Source: Halorubrum salipaludis
GTDB lineage: Archaea; Halobacteriota; Halobacteria; Halobacteriales; Haloferacaceae
Length of the DNA: 64,000 nt
Assembly (NCBI RefSeq): GCF_002286985.1
Contig: NZ_NSKC01000002.1
Coordinates: forward strand, 496,001-560,000
Reading direction: 5' to 3'
The position numbers and the translations under genes are program-made. Every line of letters starts with the position of its first letter. The stretch's first letter is position 1. Positions 44,462 to 50,728 of this stretch are shown one piece after another. The notes under the pieces were generated by a model. It was not told the origin of the DNA and made no database searches. It saw only the letters and a list, made by a program, of their open reading frames with translations.

Positions 44462-44632
44462 TCAAGGGAGATCTTTGTACTCCGTACTACAGTCCGGACA
44501 AGTTCGGATGTCGAATACGTTGTCCGGATCGTTCTTTGTCTTTAACACCTGATCGCAGTCGGCACAGGTGAGGCGCTCATACGTGTCTTTGAACAGGTCA
44601 CCGTCACGGAGTCCTTTTCGTGTAGATTTCAT
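44462..44632 (-). CDS. Small zinc-finger protein, HVO_0758-like
   Basis: The protein has 56 residues, MKSTRKGLRDGDLFKDTYERL..., with two CxxC pairs: CADC at residues 23-26 and CPDC at 45-48, a classic one-domain zinc ribbon. The opening KSTRKGLRDG matches the HVO_0758 family of haloarchaeal micro-zinc-finger proteins, from memory. Its stop lies directly against the stop of the permease remnant. The role is unknown; related small zinc-finger proteins affect swarming and biofilm formation. Confidence 0.88.
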   Translation of the reverse strand: MKSTRKGLRDGDLFKDTYERLTCADCDQVLKTKNDPDNVFDIRTCPDCSTEYKDLP

Positions 44633-44808
44633 ATACCCATATCATCACTTGAACGAATAAAACCTGTTTGATAACGGGGTTGACATCCTTCTACAGTTGG
44701 GCGCACAGGAATCTTAAACGATGGTGATATCTACTGTGTTGGAATCGTGAAACAAGACAGGCGGCTCAAAAGACCAATCGCTAGGGTCGGCAGCTACTTT
44801 GACATCCT

Positions 44809-45470
44809 CCCCGCGCTTCACAGTAGTTGCCGAACCTAGCTGAGACTCTTGACGCTGGACTTCGTTGGTCAAAAAATGGTCCAAACAGCTGAGGCGAAAC
44901 AAGCGTGTCGCGCCGCTTCAACGCTGCTGTATCCACATTTAGAATTCGGTGTGAAACCGTGCGGAGAGTACACGAGAGAGGATTTTGTCGAAATCCTCCT
45001 CGTATTGCCTTCGATCACGAGTTCGCAAACACGGGCGGCAAAACGCTCCAACTTGACCGTGATGAGCAAGTGGATGTAACGTCTACTACTCGGAATCCGC
45101 TCGCTAAATCTCTGCTGTACCACTTGCGAAACCTCTCGACGGATGCCATCGATGACCGGTTCGATGGCGTCCGACAGCAAGTGTTCGAAGTCCTCCGATC
45201 CCAGCGCCGACTTCCCGCCTTCGTCAATGTTGCCATCGATCTTCACGAGTGGCGGTTCTACGGTTCTGCTGAGACTGATCACGTAATAACGACGTATCCT
45301 GATTTCGGCACGAACAAGGCGTTTTGCTTCGCAACGCTCTGTATCGTTGCGCCACACACGCGGTTTACGCTTGATGTGGTGCCGATGGCCACGATATCGA
45401 GATCTCTGAACACAACGGCTTGGATAGCGTCGAACAAAATTTGATTCGGCAACTACTGTTCAGCGCGGGG
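44809..45470. mobile_element. Internally deleted IS (ISH3-like) with terminal inverted repeats
   Basis: The ends 44,809-44,834 and 45,445-45,470 are inverted repeats of 26 bases with two differences: CCCCGCGCT, then two variable bases, then ACAGTAGTTGCCGAA. The 662-base interior holds about the first half of a transposase gene, broken by a frameshift and lacking its C-terminal part. It is therefore a non-autonomous deletion derivative. No clear target duplication is visible. The family call comes from the transposase. Confidence 0.85.
44849..45444 (+). pseudogene. Frameshifted, 3'-truncated transposase (ISH3-like)
   Basis: The first frame gives QKMVQTAEAKQACRAASTLLYPHLEFGVKPCGEYTREDFVEILL. 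Near 45,000 it must switch frame to continue IAFDHEFANTGGKTLQLDRDEQVDVTSTTRNPLAKSLLYHLRNL, then VNVAIDLHEWRFYGSAETDHVITTYPDFGTNKAFCFATLCIVAP, where the first catalytic Asp (AIDLH) of the DDE fold lies. The sequence ends about 10 residues after RFTLDVV. The second Asp and Glu regions are absent, so it is inactive. Confidence 0.82.
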
Positions 45471-45573
45471 CTTTCTCCTTGATTCTCAGTAACCGACAGG
45501 ATTCTACACTTAAAAATAGACAAGTAAAATTGTGATAGCCAATCTTATTTTACATAAGTTATTATCTGTGCGT

Positions 45574-47745
45574 ATGCACGGTTTACGAGCAGTTGTACTC
45601 GCAATACTTGTCCTAACGGCGTTTCTCGGAGCTACTGGCGTAGGGGCTGGAGCGCCCCCCGTAGAGGGAGATCAAGATGTTCAACCAGGGGATAACGTTC
45701 TGTCTGCCGATAGCAATTACCCAGCACAGACGACAAACAGTACCACGTGTGATTTTCCGATTAATGTGACAGATGCAACAGGGACGACTATCACACTCGA
45801 TGAACGACCAGACCGAATTACAACGACAAATCCGTCGGCTGCCCAAACACTCTGGGAACTCGGTGCTCAAGATCGGGTCGTTGGTGTGACCCAGTTTGCT
45901 GAGTATCTAAACGGAACTGAGAATAAAACAGATGTCTCAGCTGAGTTCGGCGTTAGTGTTGAGAAGGTAGTTGGTACGGATCCGGACCTCGTGTTGGCAC
46001 CGAACGCCTCAGCCGATCAGGTCGAAGACCTGCGGGCACAGAATCTCACAGTCTATCATTTCCCCGCCGCAACTGATGTTGATGATATTGCGACGAAAAC
46101 ACAGCGCACCGGCCGTCTTATTGGTAACTGCGAAGCGGCTACTGATGTTAACACAGAGATGAACGAGAGTGTTGACAATGTTATAGATAAGACAGCCGAT
46201 TACAACCGAATTGACGCGCTCTATCCACTTGGGGGCGGATACGTTGCCGCCGATGAAACGTTCATTAACGAGATTATGCAGATCGGTGGTACAAACAATG
46301 TTGCGGCGTCAGAAGGCGATGGATATCCACAACTCTCTGATGAGGTTATTCTCGAAGCAGATCCAGAACTAATACTTGTGACAGATCCAGAGGCGTCGAT
46401 CCTTGATGAAGAACCGTACGCAAGTACGAGTGCTGGCACAGATAACCAGTATGTTGTTATGAACAATAGTTACCTTAATCAACCAGCTCCACGGAGCGTA
46501 ATCGAGTCAACAGAAACACTGGCAACCGCTGTTGAAAAGCTCCAACCAGAGGACACTGAAGAGGAACCAGAAAATGAGAGTGGTACCTGTACGTTCCCGC
46601 TTACAGTGACAGATGCAACGGGTACAACAATTACACTCGATGAACGACCAGATCGGATTACGACGACAAACCCGTCTGCTGCCCAAACACTCTGGGAACT
46701 CGGTGCTCAAGACCAAGTTGTTGGTGTGACCCAGTTTGCTGGGTATCTAAACGGGACTGACAACAAAACAGATGTCTCAGCTGAGTTTGGCGTGAATATT
46801 GAGCGTGTCGTGTCGACAAACCCGGATTTAGTACTGGCACCAAACGCTTCAGCGAATCAGGTTGAAGACCTCCGGGCACAGAACCTTACTGTCTATCATT
46901 TCCCAGCTGCTACCGATGTCGATGATATTGCGGTAAAAACACATCGTACCGGTCGTCTCACTGGCAACTGTGAGGCAGCGACCAATGTTACAACAGAGAT
47001 GAACGAGAGTGTTGACGCGGTCACAAATCAGACTGCCGACCTGGACCGTATCGACGCGCTCTATCCACTTGGTGACGGATATGTTGCAGCCGATGAGACG
47101 TTCATTAACGAGATTATGGAGATCGGCGGCACAAACAACGTCGCGGCCTCAGAAGGTGATGGGTATCCACAGCTCTCACAAGAGGTTATTCTCCAGGCGA
47201 ATCCCGAATTGATTCTTGTGACAGATCCAGAGGCCCCGATTCTTGATGAAGAACCGTACGCGAGCACGACTGCTGGCACAGCGGATCAGTATGTAGTCAT
47301 GAACAATAGTTATCTCAACCAGCCAGCCCCGGGGAGCGTGATTGAGTCAACAGAAACACTGGCGGCTGCTGTCGAAACGTTCCAGCCTACCACCTATCCG
47401 AGTAGTGGGTCCGAATCTTCGAGCAGCAGTGCGGAAAATGGCGACCAAACCGCGGTAAACGAGACGGAATCCGACACAAATGAAACGACGAGTACAGAGA
47501 ATGAGACCGTGTCTGTGGTTGATGAAGACACAAATGCAACAGATGGTTCCACAGGCGAAAACAACGATGAGAATGAAGACGGAACAGAGTCCGATCGAAC
47601 GAACACAGAGACTGGCCAAGAATCGGAGTCAGACGACGCACCTGCTGGAGAAACAAACACAGAGGTCCCCGGATTTGGGATGGTTACAGCAATAGTAGCA
47701 GTACTAGTATTTACACGGCTGGGGCTCAGTTCAGATTCGGATTGA
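45574..47745 (+). CDS. Surface-anchored protein with two tandem BtuF-type periplasmic-binding domains and PGF-CTERM
   Basis: The 723-residue protein has a signal peptide (MHGLRAVVLAILVLTAFLGATGVGAG), then two copies of a class III substrate-binding domain (about 55-318 and 335-598). Each has VTDATGTTITLDERPDRI, VSAEFGVSVEKVV-type and PLGGGYVAADETFINEIMQIGG segments, as in PF01497 (siderophore, heme or cobalamin binding). A Ser/Thr/Asn/Glu stalk follows, then PGFGMVTAIVAVLVF, a PGF-CTERM tripartite anchor processed by archaeosortase A. Sequons are abundant. No permease or ATPase gene adjoins it, so it may work with a distant transporter or as a surface binding protein. A GTG at 45,532 is an alternative start. 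Confidence 0.9.
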   Translation: MHGLRAVVLAILVLTAFLGATGVGAGAPPVEGDQDVQPGDNVLSADSNYPAQTTNSTTCDFPINVTDATGTTITLDERPDRITTTNPSAAQTLWELGAQDRVVGVTQFAEYLNGTENKTDVSAEFGVSVEKVVGTDPDLVLAPNASADQVEDLRAQNLTVYHFPAATDVDDIATKTQRTGRLIGNCEAATDVNTEMNESVDNVIDKTADYNRIDALYPLGGGYVAADETFINEIMQIGGTNNVAASEGDGYPQLSDEVILEADPELILVTDPEASILDEEPYASTSAGTDNQYVVMNNSYLNQPAPRSVIESTETLATAVEKLQPEDTEEEPENESGTCTFPLTVTDATGTTITLDERPDRITTTNPSAAQTLWELGAQDQVVGVTQFAGYLNGTDNKTDVSAEFGVNIERVVSTNPDLVLAPNASANQVEDLRAQNLTVYHFPAATDVDDIAVKTHRTGRLTGNCEAATNVTTEMNESVDAVTNQTADLDRIDALYPLGDGYVAADETFINEIMEIGGTNNVAASEGDGYPQLSQEVILQANPELILVTDPEAPILDEEPYASTTAGTADQYVVMNNSYLNQPAPGSVIESTETLAAAVETFQPTTYPSSGSESSSSSAENGDQTAVNETESDTNETTSTENETVSVVDEDTNATDGSTGENNDENEDGTESDRTNTETGQESESDDAPAGETNTEVPGFGMVTAIVAVLVFTRLGLSSDSD
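45751..47388 (+). repeat. 840-base in-frame tandem duplication inside the binding-protein gene
   Basis: Positions 45,751-46,548 and 46,591-47,388 align at an exact offset of 840 bases (280 codons). Long stretches are identical at the DNA level, such as GCCCAAACACTCTGGGAACT and GTGTGACCCAGTTTGCTG, with scattered mostly silent changes between them. This is one duplication of the whole binding domain plus a short linker. Confidence 0.93.
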
Positions 47746-47799
47746 ACGGAGGCTGTACGCCTGCAAAGGATATTTTGTGTACAGACCGATCGATCCCCT

Positions 47800-47918
47800 A
47801 TGAAATGTGAACGCTGTAACGAGGATACGACAGTTACCAAGTACGAAGTAGATGGATTTCAGGGTATCTTTGTGATGAATGTGTGGAGATGTGGGACAAC
47901 ATTTCAGATAGTTGTTGA
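47800..47918 (+). pseudogene. Frameshifted micro zinc-finger gene (CxxC...CxxC)
   Basis: Frame one reads MKCERCNEDTTVTKYEVDGFQG; after one missing base in the GGG run near 47,866 the family pattern continues YLCDECVEMWDNISDSC and stops. The two halves together give CxxC-x(n)-CxxC, like the DUF7685-type small zinc-finger proteins of haloarchaea. The unshifted frame runs on to 47,946 without the second Cys pair. A programmed shift is unlikely. Confidence 0.65.
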
Positions 47919-48003
47919 TGATCGCGTATATTATACTGTCTGTTAATTCTAAACTTTTGTCATTTTCCTAATCTTTTTGTTGGTATCACGGGGATGGCCC
48001 GAT

Positions 48004-48291
48004 ATGGCTGCCGCTACAGGAGAAACCGAATCACTCGTTAGCCTCCCATCGCATCCAGTCGGAGATATCGCTGTTATCGCTATTGTACTCACTGCGATGA
48101 TCCACCTGATGCTCGGGCCAGGATTTCCGCAGTTCAACTGAACGGGTACGGGGAGTCTCCTTCCTCAACGAGTGAGCGAAGCGAACGAGTAGGGAGGGGA
48201 GGATCGCGTTCGTATCGACTGGAATGGCGTGTATGCCAAAGCAGCAGAAGTCATTCTGTTCATCTCGGTCCTCTATCTATACCAGAATTGA
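48004..48291 (+). pseudogene. Membrane protein gene with internal deletion (DUF7475-like)
   Basis: The first 45 codons (MAAATGETESLVSLPSHPVGDIAVIAIVLTAMIHLMLGP...) encode a start and one membrane helix and then stop at 48,141. A second open piece at about 48,211-48,291 reads DWNGVYAKAAEVILFISVLYLYQN and stops, resembling the final helix of the same kind of protein. Between them lies a GAACGAGTAGGG/GAGTGAGCGAAGCG-type repeat. The middle helices are gone. The family name is from memory and tentative. Confidence 0.5.
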
Positions 48292-48450
48292 GGGGTGAAA
48301 GGCCCGTCCTATTTCGAGGCGAGAATTCTACCGTTCACGGCAGGTGTGAAGTCGACAACTCCTACGCAAATTGACGACAGCAAACCTGAATATTATACAG
48401 ACATACCTAAAATCGATAGTATTTCATGAATGTGAACTGAAATCAAAGCG

Positions 48451-48726
48451 ATGTACGATCTCACCGGCTTTCAGCGCGACCTCCTGTATGTAATCGCTGG
48501 GCTTGAGGATCCATACGGGCTTGCGATAAAGGATGAACTTGAAGACTACTACGAAAAAGAGATACACCATGGCCGGCTGTATCCAAATCTTGACACACTT
48601 GTCGAGAAGGGACTCATTGAGAAAAGCCAGCGTGACCGACGGACCAACGAGTACACAACCACTCGCCGCGGGACTCGCGAGATCGAGGCTCGAGTCGAGT
48701 GGAAAGACCAGTACATCGATCACTGA
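48451..48726 (+). CDS. PadR-family transcriptional regulator
   Basis: The 91-residue winged helix MYDLTGFQRDLLYVIAGLEDPYGLAIKDELEDYYEKEIHHGRLYPNLDTLVEKGLIEK is typical of the PadR N-terminal DNA-binding domain, with wing DRRTNEYTTTRRG. It has a short end and no C-terminal helical domain (the usual s1 subfamily). An A/T-rich ATATTATACAG about 60 bases upstream may be the promoter. It is convergent with the surface-protein gene. Confidence 0.92.
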   Translation: MYDLTGFQRDLLYVIAGLEDPYGLAIKDELEDYYEKEIHHGRLYPNLDTLVEKGLIEKSQRDRRTNEYTTTRRGTREIEARVEWKDQYIDH

Positions 48727-48757
48727 CGCTCACAGCGATCCCGGTCAGTTAATAGGG

Positions 48758-50398
48758 TCAGTTAAATTCCGTCGGACCGACAATGGTGGTTCCACCACGC
48801 TGTATGGAGACCTCGATATCGAAGTTATCCGCAGACTTCGAAAGGTCGAACTCGCACCCAATAGACCCATCAGACTCAACCGTGGCCACGCAGTTGAGGA
48901 CCTGACTAATGCCACCGTTGGGCTCTTCGGCTGACACGCGAACGATAACCGATCCACCCGGCGCAAGATTGGTGTCAGCAGTCACGGAAAGCTGTGAAGT
49001 ATCACCCACGGACTGATTTGTGAACTCGGCAGTCGGCTCGACGATGGCGAACGACTCGCTGAACGAGACACGTGGGACAGACGAGGGAGCCGACTCACCA
49101 ACTGTGAAGTCCATCGTGTACTCACCAGTTGCGAACGCGTTAGTGTCCATGGTTGCAACGAGCCCGCCAGCTGCGGGATCGTACGTTGTGTCCACTGCGG
49201 CGAGCGGTGCAGTCGGCACATCACCATTTGCTGTCTGCGGGCGAAGGTCTACCCCATGGCCGAGTGTTCCATCGCCAGCAGGACCGTACAGCACGGTGCC
49301 ACGTTCTCGGTGGGTGGACCGGTCACCGTGAAGCGTCACACCCACATCTGCAGCCCCCGTTGTGTCGGGGTTGCGCATCTCGTAGGTAGCAAGGAGTGTG
49401 TGGTTCTTTGAGACGGTAACTGGACGATCAAAAGTGATCGTCATGCGTCCATCAGTACTTGTCCGAATGTTCTGTATCGCAATACTGGCAGAGCGGTCGA
49501 CGAAGCCATCGCCCGTCTCATCAACACCGATCACGTCGATATCGCTTTGGGAAAACTGGTGGACGCCCCGCGGCGGCTCGTTGTCGTCGATCCCGTAATT
49601 GATTGTCAACGACCGCATTGAGACGGTCTCATTCGGAATTGTCTGAACCGTATGCGTTGTGTCTGCAGTCGGTGCACTATTACTTGCGTAGACGAGGTTG
49701 CGTGCAGGCGCTGGCGATTCAAGGAGCCCACCGATCCCACTCACTCCAAAGCGTGTCCGGACACGGTCACTCCGAGCAGCTGATAGGGATGAATCAGTGG
49801 CGTTTGTCGAGGCTTTCGCCTCATCCGTGTTGCTCTCGCTGTTATTGGTTGCCAGATCGGTCTCCGATTCGATTGCGGGCGTGTTGGGAGCGATAACGCT
49901 GGTATGCACCCTATCTGTCTCTGGCTCGTCGACAGAGAGGACCGCCGCAACGCTCGTCTCATCAGTAGAGACGATCAGGTTGTAACGGCCGGGGTCAAGC
50001 GCGGTGACTGTCGAAGTGTCTGCGACATTCGACTCGGTCAGGAGCTCAACTGAGTCTGCGTCGCTCCCTGCAGTAAAGCGGTCGGCGTCATCGATAGTAC
50101 CACCCCGGACGGTGTTCGCGCGCACAGAGACCGTGCCGTCGCCGTCATCATCACGGACGCGGAGCGTTGCTCGGTACTGCTGGTTGGCCGAGTCGATCTG
50201 GAGGGTGGCCTGATCGGTATTACGCAACTGGAGGTCGATAGTGGCGACATCGCCCTGGGTGACCGTTGTCTGGGCATTGCTGAAGCCGACTGCTGACCCA
50301 GACTGTGCCGCTGCGGGGGCGGCGATCGGCGCGGCGATCCCCCCAAATCCGACGAGGAGGACAGCCGCGACGAGGGCGAGACGTGTATGCATATACAT
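48758..50398 (-). CDS. BGTF/DUF7827-type secreted surface protein
   Basis: The 546-residue protein has signal MYMHTRLALVAAVLLVGFGGIAAPIAAPAAAQ. The first domain GFSNAQTTVTQGDVATIDLQLRNTDQATLQI (about 36-140, DUF7827/BGTF type) also occurs in S-layer glycoproteins. A Thr/Asn/Ser stalk with sequons is at about 175-215, then beta-rich segments to the end. No C-terminal membrane anchor is visible, so it is secreted or held by other surface proteins. It sits immediately downstream of the S-layer gene in the same direction, with a 330-base gap. Confidence 0.85.
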   Translation of the reverse strand: MYMHTRLALVAAVLLVGFGGIAAPIAAPAAAQSGSAVGFSNAQTTVTQGDVATIDLQLRNTDQATLQIDSANQQYRATLRVRDDDGDGTVSVRANTVRGGTIDDADRFTAGSDADSVELLTESNVADTSTVTALDPGRYNLIVSTDETSVAAVLSVDEPETDRVHTSVIAPNTPAIESETDLATNNSESNTDEAKASTNATDSSLSAARSDRVRTRFGVSGIGGLLESPAPARNLVYASNSAPTADTTHTVQTIPNETVSMRSLTINYGIDDNEPPRGVHQFSQSDIDVIGVDETGDGFVDRSASIAIQNIRTSTDGRMTITFDRPVTVSKNHTLLATYEMRNPDTTGAADVGVTLHGDRSTHRERGTVLYGPAGDGTLGHGVDLRPQTANGDVPTAPLAAVDTTYDPAAGGLVATMDTNAFATGEYTMDFTVGESAPSSVPRVSFSESFAIVEPTAEFTNQSVGDTSQLSVTADTNLAPGGSVIVRVSAEEPNGGISQVLNCVATVESDGSIGCEFDLSKSADNFDIEVSIQRGGTTIVGPTEFN

Positions 50399-50667
50399 GA
50401 TTCCCTATCGTCGTCGTGGGTAAATACTTTCTGTGAGGTGGTGTCGGGATCGGACGTTTTGAAGTCTCTCACTGGCACTCACGCTACACGGTTGATAGAT
50501 TAGGATACGTACTTGCGGTCCGTTTGTTGCACAGCCTGTTGGATGGGGATCGACGGTTTCCTGATCGGTTAGGATTGTGACGCAATCAGCGTCACACGCC
50601 AAGAACTGCCACGCCATATCGTACAAAGCGACTGAGCTGCGGCGCTCACAAATGTGAGACGAGCCTC

Positions 50668-50715
50668 AAAAAATGGAACCGCAAACCGCGTGAGCCGAAC
50701 GGAGCGTCCGTTCGG
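50668..50715 (-). terminator. Stem-loop and T-run after the S-layer gene
   Basis: A perfect 9-bp hairpin, CCGAACGGA-GCG-TCCGTTCGG (50,695-50,715), begins 13 bases after the S-layer stop codon, and a run of six T (minus strand, 50,668-50,673) follows about 20 bases later. A second small hairpin CTCACA-AA-TGTGAG is at 50,645-50,658. This resembles a strong end signal for an abundant mRNA. The rest of the gap to 50,399 holds nothing recognisable. Confidence 0.6.
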
Positions 50716-50728
50716 TGGTTAGCTGTCG

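Noticed and set aside
44714-44808. A minus-strand tail (DPSDWSFEPPVLFHDSNTVDITIV) abutting the left IS end.
   Set aside because: It could be a gene end cut by the IS, but there is no recognisable family and the body is absent.
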